From Mesorhizobium sp. J18 (GTDB taxonomy: Bacteria > Pseudomonadota > Alphaproteobacteria > Rhizobiales > Rhizobiaceae): DNA of 40,403 bases. The translations under genes were made by a program, and so were the position numbers. The stretch is taken from positions 109 through 40,511 of the forward strand of contig NZ_VLJP01000004.1 in NCBI RefSeq assembly GCF_007829525.1. Direction: 5' to 3'. Within the stretch, counting starts at the first letter, position 1. Each line of letters begins with the position of its first letter. The notes beneath the pieces were generated by a model that was given only the letters and a program-made list of their open reading frames with translations, was not told the origin of the DNA and did no database searches. This document shows positions 1-7,683 of this stretch, piece after piece.

Positions 1-52
1 CCTGCCGAAGCTTCGTGACGATCTCGTCGGGCTTGTGTCGCTTGTTTGCCAT
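1..52 (-). CDS. IS3-family transposase OrfA, N-terminus only
   Basis: Only the first 17 residues are present (MANKRHKPDEIVTKLRQ), and the gene runs off the left edge. They match the characteristic start of IS3-family OrfA proteins, small helix-turn-helix proteins that bind the element ends and are fused by frameshifting to the DDE transposase OrfB. A strong ribosome-binding site (GGAGG, about 5 bases before the ATG at 52) supports the start. Whether the element is intact cannot be judged here. Confidence 0.7.
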   Translation of the reverse strand, partial: MANKRHKPDEIVTKLRQ

Positions 53-115
53 TGTGGTCCTCCTTCATGGTCAAAACCATACTTCAAGGTGGACCCGTTC
101 AATGGGGGTGGATCA
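1..115 (-). mobile_element. IS3-family insertion sequence, left end (partial)
   Basis: This is the end of an insertion sequence that continues beyond the left edge. Read on the minus strand, the sequence at 115 begins TGATCCACCCCCATTGAACG, a TG-starting terminus as in IS3-family inverted repeats, and leads after about 60 bases into a transposase orfA start. The other end, the second inverted repeat and the target duplication are outside the window, so the terminus at 115 is inferred rather than proven. Confidence 0.6.
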
Positions 116-518
116 CCGAGAGCGGCTGTTTCCGAACTTGTTCACCGATGCCGAAGTGACGGTGGCAGAAGCACCAGCGCTGTCATTCAGAGAGGTGTAG
201 GCAGTTGGAAGTCGCACGGGCATAGTTTGAAGGCCGCATGATCTCAGATACGTCCAAGTGTAAGAGAAACTCGGATCTCCTGTCAGGAGATCGGCGATAA
301 CGGATCTATCGAGTAGGCATTAAGCAACATAGTTGCACCAAATTCGGGTGACCGATCTCAGCGAACCGAGAGCAGGGGTAAGGCTTGCCGGCGAACGCTG
401 ATTGAAGTTGATTTGGGAACCGAACCAATCCACAGAAATATTTTGTTGGTATTTCTTTTGATTCGCAGCCCTCGCCGAACAACATCAACGATTTGAAAAA
501 CAAGAGTAATTTTCAAAT
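116..518. other. Gene-poor stretch between IS end and tRNA fragment
   Basis: No gene was recognised. An open frame reads through 117-200 and ends in residues resembling a protein C-terminus (FTDAEVTVAEAPALSFREV), which could be the tail of a gene cut by the IS, but it matches no family I know. A perfect 8-bp inverted repeat with a 3-base loop (GATCTCCT/AGGAGATC, 274-292) has no following T run. The stretch is probably decayed island DNA. Confidence 0.4.
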
Positions 519-542
519 CTTCGATTCCGCCCCTGGGCACCA
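519..542 (+). other. tRNA-Phe 3'-end fragment, probable island attachment site (attR)
   Basis: The bases CTTCGATTCCGCCCC followed by TGGGCACCA reproduce the T-loop, T-stem 3' strand, acceptor 3' strand, discriminator and CCA of an alphaproteobacterial tRNA whose acceptor 5' strand would be GCCCAGG, as in tRNA-Phe. The 5' part of the tRNA (acceptor, D-arm, anticodon) is absent upstream, so this is a fragment and not a gene. Such 3' fragments are left by tyrosine integrases at the far end of islands integrated into tRNA genes. By that geometry the island lies to the left and the ancestral chromosome to the right. Confidence 0.6.
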
Positions 543-804
543 TCCCCTCTTCTCCCGACATTCCCTTCCACCGAAGCTTCTGTGTTGCAGTTTCGTAAAT
601 GACTGAACTTGTTGGTTTTCACCTACCGACATGAAATACTGAACCTTCGTCCACGGGCAAAATCCAAAACTCTCTGATGGTGGTGGTCTTCAGCTCTGGG
701 TTCGTCCAAGACGTCGTGGCTGCGGCACTTCGCCTTTGCCAAGCTATGGCCGCTGCAAGATCAAGTATTGTTCTGAAACTGGCTGCGGCCGCCGGCTAGA
801 CCGG

Positions 805-1200
805 TCAGCATGCCCGTTCCGGGCGGCGGACAACCCTCACCTTTCCACTGTTTCCGCCGCCGCAGAGGAATTGGCCATCTCCGTCCGCTTCAAGTCCGGA
901 GACGCCTGTTCCGGTTGGCATATCCAGGCGCTCCCGCACTTCTCCCGTCTCGGGATCGATGCGCCGGACATCGCTTGCCTCGTTCTCCCAGGTGCCGTGC
1001 CAAAGTTCGCCGTCCACCCAAGTGACACCGGTCACGAAGCGGTCGGATTCGATTGTACGCAGCACGGCTCCAGCTTCGGGATCGACCTGATGGACCTTCG
1101 CCGTCATGGCATGGGTTGCGACCGTCGATACAGCACCGATCTGCTCATCAGGTTCCGGCATGCTCCCGGTGGACGTAATGGCCTGGATGTATCTGCTCAT
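805..1200 (-). pseudogene. Beta-propeller (YncE/SMP-30-like) protein, C-terminal remnant
   Basis: The 131 codons encode two propeller-like repeats: a DPEAGAVLRTI segment, then VTGVTWVDGELWHGTWE and RRIDPETGEV. They end in a Gly-rich CGGGNSGKVR strand typical of the last blade in quinoprotein or glutaminyl-cyclase-like bacterial propellers. Those proteins are usually well over 200 residues, so the N-terminal blades are missing, and the first ~35 residues do not look like the family. No clear ribosome-binding site precedes the ATG. The broken 5' end faces the broken 5' end of the DUF899 fragment, which suggests one deletion removed both starts. Function is unknown and the remnant is probably inactive. 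Confidence 0.55.
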
Positions 1201-1232
1201 GAGCCTTTTCCATGTGTCGCCATGGCTGAGCC

Positions 1233-1616
1233 TTGTTTCCCGTCGCGCCGGGATTGTTCAAAGCCTTGAAATTCAATCGAAGGAGACTGACCATAGCGGA
1301 TGGGCTGGAGGTCCCGTGGGTTTCATCGGATGATCGTGACTTCAACTATGATTTCGGCGTGTCATTTACGCCGGAGGAGCGCGCGGCCGGCCGTGCCCTC
1401 TATAATTACGGACTCACGCCAATCCGCAATGCGTCCGACATGTTCGGGCTCAGTGTCTTTGCAAAGGATGAGAAGGCTGACATCTTCCACACCTACTCGA
1501 CCTACCACCGCGGCACGGAGCTGCTGATGGGGGCATTCAACTGGCTCGATCTTGCCCCCAAGGGCCGCAACGAGAACGGTACAATGAGCTGGGTAAAGCT
1601 GCACGACGAGTACTAA
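1233..1616 (+). pseudogene. DUF899 (thioredoxin-like) family protein, frameshifted C-terminal remnant
   Basis: From about 1312 the frame encodes the conserved C-terminal part of DUF899 proteins: VPWVSSDDRDFNYDFGVSFT, then PEERAAGRALYNYG, GLSVFAKDE, FHTYSTYHRGTELLMGA and the family-typical ending LDLAPKGRNENG...VKLHDEY. Full-length members have roughly 230-260 residues with a thioredoxin-like fold, and here the N-terminal half is gone. The MGW that normally precedes the PWVSS segment is present at 1300-1308 but in another frame, directly after a TAG, so the gene carries a one-base shift as well as the deletion. The residues from 1233 to about 1300 are unrelated read-through. It is a decaying gene. 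Confidence 0.7.
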
Positions 1617-1948
1617 AACGGGTACAACCCAAGGGAGAGCGATCCCACGCAGTAGTCATTTCAGCCATGGAGCGGTCGTTCGATACACATCGGGACCGGC
1701 CCGAGCAAGGAGGCAATCGAAGCGTGTTCCCTGAAAGACGCAAGCCTTGTCGGGAACAATGTCGGGAACAATTGCCCGATCTGCCGGTTTATACCTCCCA
1801 GCGACTGGGTGATCCAATGGTCCGTCCCCCCAACCAGCCATCGCCCGTTGCTTGGGAAGGTAGCAGTAGAAGGCCTCGCTGGCTTAAGCCAGCGAGGCCC
1901 TTCATTGCTGGTGCTCCTGCGCAACACATATGAATGTATCAATGCCGA
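1617..1948. other. Intergenic stretch with small repeats, no gene seen
   Basis: No open frame here resembles a known protein. The stretch contains a 12-base tandem repeat (GTCGGGAACAAT twice, about 1748-1771) and the long palindrome listed separately at 1872-1899. The open frames on both strands look like chance. Confidence 0.4.
1872..1899. repeat. Perfect 28-bp palindrome (possible bidirectional terminator)
   Basis: GGCCTCGCTGGCTT is followed immediately by its exact reverse complement, giving a 14-bp arm palindrome. It lies between the DUF899 remnant and the convergent small gene ending at 1949, where a bidirectional terminator would be expected. No clear T run follows on either strand, so a factor-binding or extragenic repeat role is equally possible. 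Confidence 0.5.
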
Positions 1949-2158
1949 TCATCGCCCAAGCGGCTGGCTGGCAAGCGTGACGAGTTCGTCTTCGCCCCGC
2001 ACACCTGCCAGGAAGTAGCTGATTATACGGGAAGCGCGAGCCTCGCGTTCCACATCGCTTTCGTCCTGCGCAGAGGATCTTTCGAAAGCCCGCCCAAGTA
2101 ATGCAAGATCATCGGGATGGACAATGCGGGCTTCTGCGGCGTGTTGACGATAAGGCAT
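1949..2158 (-). CDS. Small hypothetical protein, 69 residues
   Basis: The start at 2158 is chosen because GGAGGGGG lies about 4 bases upstream; a longer frame would begin at 2188 without such a site. The protein is charged, soluble and probably helical, with a pattern (RIVHPDDLALLGRAFER ... ASRIISYFLAGVRGEDELV) like short rhizobial proteins of unknown function that carry a conserved 'Y/LF..G..DE' segment near the C-terminus. No catalytic motif, signal peptide or membrane segment is visible. It stands alone, pointing into the palindrome at 1872-1899. The assignment as a real gene rests on its composition and ribosome-binding site. Confidence 0.55.
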   Translation of the reverse strand: MPYRQHAAEARIVHPDDLALLGRAFERSSAQDESDVEREARASRIISYFLAGVRGEDELVTLASQPLGR

Positions 2159-3300
2159 ACCCCCTCCGGTAACCATGTGCAAAGGCAAAGACGGGGAGCC
2201 CGCCTGCTGTCGGGAACTGGACTTGGGGTCCGCTCTGCCAATCTTTCAGACAGTTTGCCTTATAGGTGAATGCTGTTGCGGGATTTTGGTTCCGGATGAA
2301 CCGTTGTTTCCAAGGGAGCGGCCGAGTGTGATGTCCGACAAGGATCATTCCTGAGGAGACGGATGATGCTGCCGGCATCCGGCCAGCGCGTCAGGCACGG
2401 GTTAAGGTGGTTTTGCGACAGAATTGGCAATTCACCCATGCCAATTCTGTCATTCAAATCCGCATCCCAATGCCCACATGAGACCGCGGCCGACCTCGCG
2501 GGTTCGGCCCGCCCCGTCGGTGGTATCGGTCCACCAAGCATGCCGCCGGCGGGGTTCTTGTGGTTCATGGAACGCCACATATCTCTTGACCGAAATGTCA
2601 CAGATACACAGATCGCAATCCTCGGCTGGTATGGTCTCCTTCCCATGTCATAATCCTTTTGTCGGAGGATGCGAAATTTAACTCAGCCCGATGGTTGAAA
2701 GAGGGTAAGCTTCAATTATCCTTTGCAGAGCTTGGTGAGTGCTACGGGAGGCACGGGTGCACAAGTCGGTCGATAAGGAATTGATCTGGACACCATGGGG
2801 ATGGCTGCCACCGTCGACCCGCTACCGCTCCTTGCAGGGAACGGTGGAGGTGTCGGAAGCGCCTCGCATGGATAGGCGTTCCTCAAGGAACATCAGGAAA
2901 TACCTGCCTCGCCACCAAAAGCGCGTTACCAGCTATCCGGATGTGATTGGTGACGACCTGGTCTTTCACAGCCCGCCGCATCCAACTTTTGCTCGTTGGC
3001 TCATATCCGCGCTGCCACGTTCTTTGCGCCACGAATGATCCGGCAGACGCCGCCGGTTGCCAGCGGGGACTTTGCAGCAACCGACGGCGTGAGGCACCAC
3101 CAAGCGAAAAGAGCCTCACAGCCAACCGTAGTATAAATCGCGCAGACGAAAAGATGACGAAAGTCATGCTGCCTTAGTGCTCTCCTTTGCTGAAGGCTCT
3201 TCTTTCGCGTTGGAAAACCGAAACACGCAGCGATGCGGTCAGCTTCCGTTCATCATTTCTCTGTATCTTCGGCGCGCGGGGACATATTGGAGACTTCATA
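2159..3300. other. 1.1-kb gene-poor region
   Basis: Several frames of 75-130 codons are open on both strands, but none has a convincing ribosome-binding site, plausible composition or known motif. The longest (2260-2646 minus, 2363-2653 plus, 2739-3038 plus, 2883-3167 minus) overlap each other. A 13-bp inverted repeat is at 2417-2451. The last ~100 bases hold the promoter region of the lipoprotein gene at 3301. The stretch looks like decayed accessory DNA. Confidence 0.4.
2417..2451. repeat. 13-bp inverted repeat with 9-base loop
   Basis: GACAGAATTGGCA (2417-2429) and its exact complement TGCCAATTCTGTC (2439-2451) flank ATTCACCCA. No T run follows on either strand and no gene adjoins it. It could be a relic of a mobile-element end or a protein-binding site. 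Confidence 0.4.
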
Positions 3301-3627
3301 ATGAACAAATTCACACTGGCAGCTCTCGCAGCCACCGTGCTTTCATTGGCTCTTGCTGGCTGCCAAGGTACAACACCGCAACAACAGCGGGCGGGTACCG
3401 GTGCTCTTATCGGCGCAGCGGGCGGCGCCTTGGCTGGCCAAGCGATTGGCCGCGACACCAAGAGCACAGTGATAGGAGCCGCCGGCGGCGCTCTGCTTGG
3501 CGCGGTCGTCGGCACTGCCACCACCCCGCAAGGACAGCGTGATGGAGATATGTGCCGCTATCGCGCCCCGGACGGTCAGATCTACGTGGCACAGTGTGAC
3601 GAGCGCTACTACAGCGGACAATACTGA
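3301..3627 (+). CDS. YMGG-like glycine-zipper lipoprotein
   Basis: The 108-residue protein starts with a lipoprotein signal (MNKFTLAALAATVLSLALAGC) whose lipobox LALAGC places the lipidated cysteine at residue 21. It continues with a Gly/Ala-rich two-helix segment (about 33-75: GTGALIGAAGGALAGQAIG, then VIGAAGGALLGAVVG) typical of glycine-zipper 2TM proteins such as the 17-kDa surface antigen and YMGG families. The C-terminus has two cysteines in a short conserved tail (MCRYRAPDGQIYVAQC). GGAG lies ~8 bases upstream of the ATG; a longer frame from 3187 would bury the signal peptide. These proteins sit at the outer membrane and are often stress induced, but the exact role is unknown. Confidence 0.85.
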   Translation: MNKFTLAALAATVLSLALAGCQGTTPQQQRAGTGALIGAAGGALAGQAIGRDTKSTVIGAAGGALLGAVVGTATTPQGQRDGDMCRYRAPDGQIYVAQCDERYYSGQY

Positions 3628-3645
3628 CCCCTCAGCACACATGGT

Positions 3646-3685
3646 GCGGCGTTCATGATCTAACAACAATAGATCAGGGCGCCGC
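3646..3685 (+). terminator. Weak hairpin after the lipoprotein gene
   Basis: GCGGCG (3646-3651) pairs with CGCCGC (3680-3685), with an inner TGATCT/AGATCA stem separated by small bulges. It lies 18 bases after the stop codon, but no T tract follows, so termination is only suggested. Confidence 0.3.
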
Positions 3686-4198
3686 GTTCAGCGTCTGGCT
3701 TAGAAGATTCCCCCCTGCCACGTCAAAAATCCCAGGGGATGCGAGATCGAGACCTGTTGTCTCGGAACCAGCCGGATTGCGAGTCGCCAGGCAGCCACCG
3801 CTTACCCGCGCGATCGGCGCAACCATGCCGTTGGGTGCCGACATCGATGTGCTGGCAGTGGTTGCCTGCGCTCGTGAGCACGGATAGGTTGCCGGAATCG
3901 TTACGAAACGAGGTTTCAATGCAGGCTGACGGCGGTCTCGAATCTCCCCAATGAGGTCTTCCCGATTTCGATATCGATAGCCCCGTTTTGAGGCCGCCAT
4001 ATCAGTCAGGCCTGGCAGATTGAGTGGGTAAATTTGCGACCAGAGGTCAAGAAACAGATATCTACCGACGCGCTTCGCAGAGCCCGGCCTTATGATCCCG
4101 GTATCCGCAAAGCCAATTATCAAGGTTGGTCAAGAGTAATCGAGGCTAGCGCATCGCCCTTGCGGCGCGTAACCTCGTGATGGGATCAGGATCAGATA
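3686..4198. other. Gene-poor stretch before the methyltransferase gene
   Basis: No gene was recognised. A 149-codon minus-strand frame (3674-4123) lacks a good ribosome-binding site and family likeness. On the plus strand, 3733-3870 reads a protein-like segment (TRAIGATMPLGADIDVLAVV) interrupted by a TAG, which may be the remains of a gene. AGGA at 4188-4191 is the ribosome-binding site of the next gene. Confidence 0.35.
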
Positions 4199-4759
4199 AT
4201 GAAAATTCAGATGTCGAAAGATGAGATTGCGCTTTTGAGCAATTTCATGCGCAAGTCCGATCATTATTTCGAATTCGGCATGGGCGGCAGCACCTGTCTC
4301 GCGGCCGAACTGGTCGCCAAAAGCGTTTCCGCAATAGATAGCAGCATCGAATGGGTGCAAAAGGTCCGCGAGAAGATAGGCGAGTCCCCCAAGGACATCA
4401 CCTTGACACATGTTGATATAGGCCCGATAGGAGCTTGGGGGTCGCCAAAGGGGAGTTCGAGCAAGCATCTCTTTCCTGCATATTCAGACACCATCAAGCA
4501 GCAGCGTCGCGATATAAACCTCTGCCTTGTCGATGGTCGTTTTCGCGTTGCGTGTTTCCTGAAGGCGCTTGCTTATCTGGACAGTGATGCTGTTTTGGCG
4601 ATGCATGACTATCGTGTACGCGACTACTACCATGTCGTCGAGGAGTTCGCCCGCCCGATCGCCGCAACAAACACCTTGGTATTCTTTGTCAGACGGAAAG
4701 GGGTGATGCCGCCAGAAATCGAAAGAAGCGCTGCCTCTTTCGTTTTCGACAGTCGATGA
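4199..4759 (+). CDS. Class I SAM-dependent methyltransferase-like protein
   Basis: The protein has 186 residues. The start of a Rossmann methyltransferase fold is seen at residues 23-32 (YFEFGMGGST, a variant of the SAM-binding Gly loop), followed by the acidic strand 2 (VSAIDSSIEWVQKV). Later come a LCLVDGRFRVACFL strand and an AMHDYRVRDYYHVVEEF segment, characteristic of a short methyltransferase-like family found beside glycosyltransferase and surface-polysaccharide genes. AGGA lies 7 bases before the ATG. It is the first of three same-strand genes with a 122-base gap to the next. The substrate is unknown; a sugar or small metabolite is inferred from context. The end at 4759 looks natural for the family. 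Confidence 0.7.
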   Translation: MKIQMSKDEIALLSNFMRKSDHYFEFGMGGSTCLAAELVAKSVSAIDSSIEWVQKVREKIGESPKDITLTHVDIGPIGAWGSPKGSSSKHLFPAYSDTIKQQRRDINLCLVDGRFRVACFLKALAYLDSDAVLAMHDYRVRDYYHVVEEFARPIAATNTLVFFVRRKGVMPPEIERSAASFVFDSR

Positions 4760-4881
4760 CTACCAGACCTTTCTGCAGGCCATCGAGAAGAATTCCAGGA
4801 CGAAGCTAACCGAACGGACGATCAAGCGGATACGACAGACAGCCACGGCTGCTGCATGGGCATTTACAATAGGGTTTGAAA

Positions 4882-5586
4882 ATGAACAACGATCTGTCAG
4901 CTAAGCCGAGTGTCGTTTACCACCTCCTTCGACAGGCTGTATTCGAACAATCGCTCATCTTCATGCAGGGGGTTCTTGGCAAGAAAGGGACCCTGATAGA
5001 TTTGGGGGCTGGTCATTGCGCCTTTTCACGCATGGCCCATGCCATGGGATGGAAAGCCACCGCCCTAGATGTCCGGAAGGAACGGGTACCTGACCTGCCG
5101 GGTGAGATCGGTTTCATCCACGGCGATATAAATTCCATGGTCTGGAACCCTGCTGACTACGATGTCATCCTTTGCCTTGGCGTATATTATCACCTCGATC
5201 AGAATATGCAGCATCGGCTTCTGGAAAGGTGCAAGGGAAAGCCGATCATCATCGATACGCATATTGCCAACCCTCCTGGCATGCCTACACGCTACGGCAG
5301 GATGCTTGGTGAGACATACGAAAAAAATGGCGAATGGGGAGCGGACTACAAGGAGGCCCCACATCTTGACGACAAGGCAAGGAAGGAAACAGGGCTGCTT
5401 GCTTCCTACGACAATCCAACAAGCTGGTGGCAAACAAAGGATTCGCTTCTTCAGACACTCCATCAATATGGATGGCCCCACGTTTGGACTTTCGACTATG
5501 ACGGACTCGATTTTGTTCAGCGAACCTTTTTCGTGTGCAACACAGTCGATCAATCCGGCACTGGGTTGAGTGGCATCCGTATCTAG
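4882..5586 (+). CDS. SAM-dependent methyltransferase
   Basis: The 234-residue protein carries motif I of class I methyltransferases (LIDLGAGHCAFSRMA, about residues 38-52), an acidic residue closing strand 2 (TALDVRKE) and a strand 4 motif (YDVILCLGVYYHL). Together these give a Rossmann fold that binds S-adenosylmethionine. The ATG at 4882 is preceded by AGGG; a TTG two codons earlier is less likely. It ends 13 bases before the sulfotransferase start, so the two are probably cotranscribed. The C-terminal part (WWQTKDSLLQTL ... FDYDGLDFVQRTFFVC) resembles methyltransferases in polysaccharide loci. The acceptor is unknown, with a sugar hydroxyl or small metabolite inferred. Confidence 0.8.
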   Translation: MNNDLSAKPSVVYHLLRQAVFEQSLIFMQGVLGKKGTLIDLGAGHCAFSRMAHAMGWKATALDVRKERVPDLPGEIGFIHGDINSMVWNPADYDVILCLGVYYHLDQNMQHRLLERCKGKPIIIDTHIANPPGMPTRYGRMLGETYEKNGEWGADYKEAPHLDDKARKETGLLASYDNPTSWWQTKDSLLQTLHQYGWPHVWTFDYDGLDFVQRTFFVCNTVDQSGTGLSGIRI

Positions 5587-5599
5587 GATCAATGCAGGA

Positions 5600-6250
5600 A
5601 TGCTTGAACAGCTCGCAAACGACGGCATCGCCTATTTCAACAACCGACCGCCCAGCGGTGGCAACACCATTATTGCGATGGGGCCGCCGCGGTCGGGCAC
5701 CAGTATGGTAATCACGACCCTTCAGGCCCTTGGCGTCTTCATCGGAGATGACCCCGTGCGCGGTACACTTGAGGATCGACGCCTGACATTAGCGTTGGAA
5801 CGGAAAAATGGTAACCCGAAAGAGGTCATCACCGACTACAACCGCCACTCCGTTTGGGCTTATAAGCGGCCTTGGGCCTATGAGTATATCGAAAGAAAGG
5901 CGCATCTTTTCAGGCGACCGCGTTATATACTGACGTTTCGCGACCCAATCGCAATCGCCAAGCGAAACGAGTTGTCTATGGGGCTGCAACTCGCTGAGCA
6001 GGTGAAGCTGGCCGCTGATAGAACGGCGGCTGTCGCTGATTTCATGCTCAACACCAGTCGACCAACCATGGCGGTCAGCTATGAGAAAGTGCTGAGCGAC
6101 CCACGCAAATTCACCATGGCACTGGCTGCGTTTTGCGGCATCGAGGCCAACACAGAGGCGATCACTGCGGCCTCGCAGAAGATCGAGAACGGCCCGGACG
6201 CCTACCTTATTGCCACTCAGACCCGCTTCCGCAAAAGCAAGGCATCTTGA
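5600..6250 (+). CDS. Sulfotransferase-family protein
   Basis: Near the N-terminus is the PAPS-binding P-loop (MGPPRSGTSMV, about residues 27-37), and further on the 3'-phosphate-binding strand (RPRYILTFRDPIAIAKRNELS). These are the two signatures of cytosolic-type sulfotransferases, which move sulfate from PAPS to hydroxyl groups of glycans, lipids or metabolites. ATG 5600 with AGGA 11 bases upstream is preferred; a GTG at 5570 would overlap the previous gene by 17 bases. At 216 residues it is compact but contains both motifs. No PAPS-synthesis gene is in the window. Beside two methyltransferases it suggests decoration of a surface glycan or Nod-factor-like molecule, which is inference. Confidence 0.75.
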   Translation: MLEQLANDGIAYFNNRPPSGGNTIIAMGPPRSGTSMVITTLQALGVFIGDDPVRGTLEDRRLTLALERKNGNPKEVITDYNRHSVWAYKRPWAYEYIERKAHLFRRPRYILTFRDPIAIAKRNELSMGLQLAEQVKLAADRTAAVADFMLNTSRPTMAVSYEKVLSDPRKFTMALAAFCGIEANTEAITAASQKIENGPDAYLIATQTRFRKSKAS

Positions 6251-6446
6251 ATGTGCCCTGCCAACCGGAAACCTTCTTCGAAGAAGGCAGCCAGTCGAGA
6301 ATTATCTACAAGCTTCCTCACAATACCTATCTAATCTTTCGATTTTACGTAAACTGTATCTCTAGACTGCGCTTTGCGCCGAAAAGACTACATTGCAACA
6401 TCGTCCTGTGCTAAAGTTCCATCTGGGCCAGGCGTCAGATACGGAA

Positions 6447-6668
6447 ATGTGCCGGTATTCTACCGAGATCACATGCGACAACGGTCAGCATGCCACAGTG
6501 GTATGGGCATGGTCGGAAACCGAGCAGTGCGCCTATATACTGGAGGCATGGGACACAGAGACGGGATACGAGATTCCGATCATGTCATTCTCGGATCATG
6601 ATGTCGCGCAATTTGCGGACTTGGTTGCGGCGCTAGATCCTTTTCCACCTTACGACTTCAGCTTTTAA
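6447..6668 (+). CDS. Small hypothetical protein, 73 residues
   Basis: The frame encodes an acidic, Trp- and Tyr-rich small protein (MCRYSTEITCDNGQHATVVW ... FADLVAALDPFPPYDFSF) whose composition looks coding rather than random. A TTG at 6393 would extend it by 18 residues. No good ribosome-binding site is visible for either start. No signal peptide or membrane segment is seen. It stands 29 bases ahead of the AraC gene on the same strand. I do not recognise the family. Confidence 0.45.
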   Translation: MCRYSTEITCDNGQHATVVWAWSETEQCAYILEAWDTETGYEIPIMSFSDHDVAQFADLVAALDPFPPYDFSF

Positions 6669-6697
6669 ACCAACTACCAACCACGATAGAGCTTTCC

Positions 6698-7324
6698 ATG
6701 TCTGTGTCCGAGATCAGCTTCGCCAGAGCCGTTGGCATGGGGCCGAATGCGCGGGCGATCCGAGAGGCACTTTCACAACCTCTCCTGATCGCAAAGCTCG
6801 AGCCGAAGCAGGCGCGACAGCTGGCGGATAACGTGGAGGGCATGCTGGAGGAGAGCCGGCAGGAATGGCCGGGAATGGATGATGCCGTACGGCACAGACT
6901 GGCGCTGTTCCTCATTGGAGCCTGGCGGCTTTTCGGGCCAGTCATGCGCGAAACACAACCCCTGCCCCGCACGATCATGCACCGCTTCCTGCACGCGGTG
7001 GAACTGCACCTGCGCGACCACTGGACGATCGCCCGCTATGCGGAAGAGGTCGGCGTGACGGCAGAGCGGCTCAATGTCACTGTCCGACGCGTTGCCGGAC
7101 GCTCGCCGCTCGCAATCATCCATGCACGGCTGGTGGAGGAGGCAATCAGCCTGCTGGAAGGGAGCAATCTTCCCGTAGCCGACATTGCCGAGACGCTCGG
7201 CTTTCAGGACCCGGCCTATTTCAGCCGTTTTTTCAAGCGCGAGACGGGCCGCTCGCCCAACAAACACCGTCAGGCCTCCGCGCTGCGCGCGCACAACCGC
7301 CATTCCTTCGCGGCATGGCCGTAA
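6698..7324 (+). CDS. AraC-family transcriptional regulator, N-terminally shortened
   Basis: The C-terminal ~85 residues form the double helix-turn-helix of AraC/XylS proteins: first HTH around IARYAEEVGVTAERLNVTVR, second HTH in LPVADIAETLGFQDPAYFSR, then FFKRETGRSPNKHR, the classical signature. Family members of this PobA-like type have about 290 residues with an N-terminal cupin sensor domain. Here only 208 residues are encoded and the front is a helical linker, so the sensor is missing. It may be the remnant of a longer gene, or a regulator working without ligand. The target is unknown. Confidence 0.8.
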   Translation: MSVSEISFARAVGMGPNARAIREALSQPLLIAKLEPKQARQLADNVEGMLEESRQEWPGMDDAVRHRLALFLIGAWRLFGPVMRETQPLPRTIMHRFLHAVELHLRDHWTIARYAEEVGVTAERLNVTVRRVAGRSPLAIIHARLVEEAISLLEGSNLPVADIAETLGFQDPAYFSRFFKRETGRSPNKHRQASALRAHNRHSFAAWP

Positions 7325-7557
7325 CTGAAGCGACCCCGCTGATATATCCGGGCTGAACAAGACGACGGAGCTGGCTGGTTGGCAGAAAGCAAAGCCGAGA
7401 GATCAAGGCAGAAAACAGAAGCATGGACGACGGCTTATCTCTCTGAGGAAACCGTTTCAGGATAGCGGTGAGTGCGATCACGTCGGATGTCTGGCAGGAA
7501 CCTTGGGACAACCCAGATAGAATGAAGTCGGGTTGATTTCTTGTCAGCGAATGTCCC

Positions 7558-7683
7558 TCACCGACAAGACGGCGGCGTTTTCAGGTATTCGATCACTTCG
7601 GGCTCCTCGCCCGACTGTCGGAGCATGACGAGCACATTGCGGGAAGTCCCGCAGGCAGGATCGTGGTAGATCGTCATCGTCAT
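7558..7683 (-). pseudogene. arsC: Glutaredoxin-type arsenate reductase ArsC, truncated after 41 residues
   Basis: The start overlaps the acr3 stop by four bases (ATGA), a sign of translational coupling. The product begins MTMTIYHDPACGTSRNVLVM and reaches VIEYLKTPPS, the true N-terminus of the glutaredoxin-coupled ArsC family with its catalytic cysteine in CGTSRN (Cys11). The frame then ends in CR-stop, whereas intact enzymes have roughly 115-140 residues and use three C-terminal arginines to bind arsenate. The C-terminal two thirds are absent, so activity is not expected. The breakpoint near 7566 is probably a deletion or insertion junction that also removed whatever lay downstream. Confidence 0.85.

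Noticed and set aside
519-542. Complete tRNA gene
   Set aside because: No acceptor 5' strand, D-arm or anticodon arm can be folded upstream; only the 3' end is present.
2739-3038. 99-codon plus-strand frame in the gene-poor region
   Set aside because: No ribosome-binding site, no recognised motif, competing frames on the other strand.
3674-4123. 149-codon minus-strand frame
   Set aside because: No ribosome-binding site and no likeness to a known protein; the opposite strand has equally protein-like bits interrupted by stops, so no gene was called.
4755-4904. Frame continuing protein-like (DDYQTFLQAIEKNSRTKLTE) after the first methyltransferase, suggesting a frameshift
   Set aside because: The stop at 4759 fits the natural end of the family and the extension overlaps the next gene start; probably chance.
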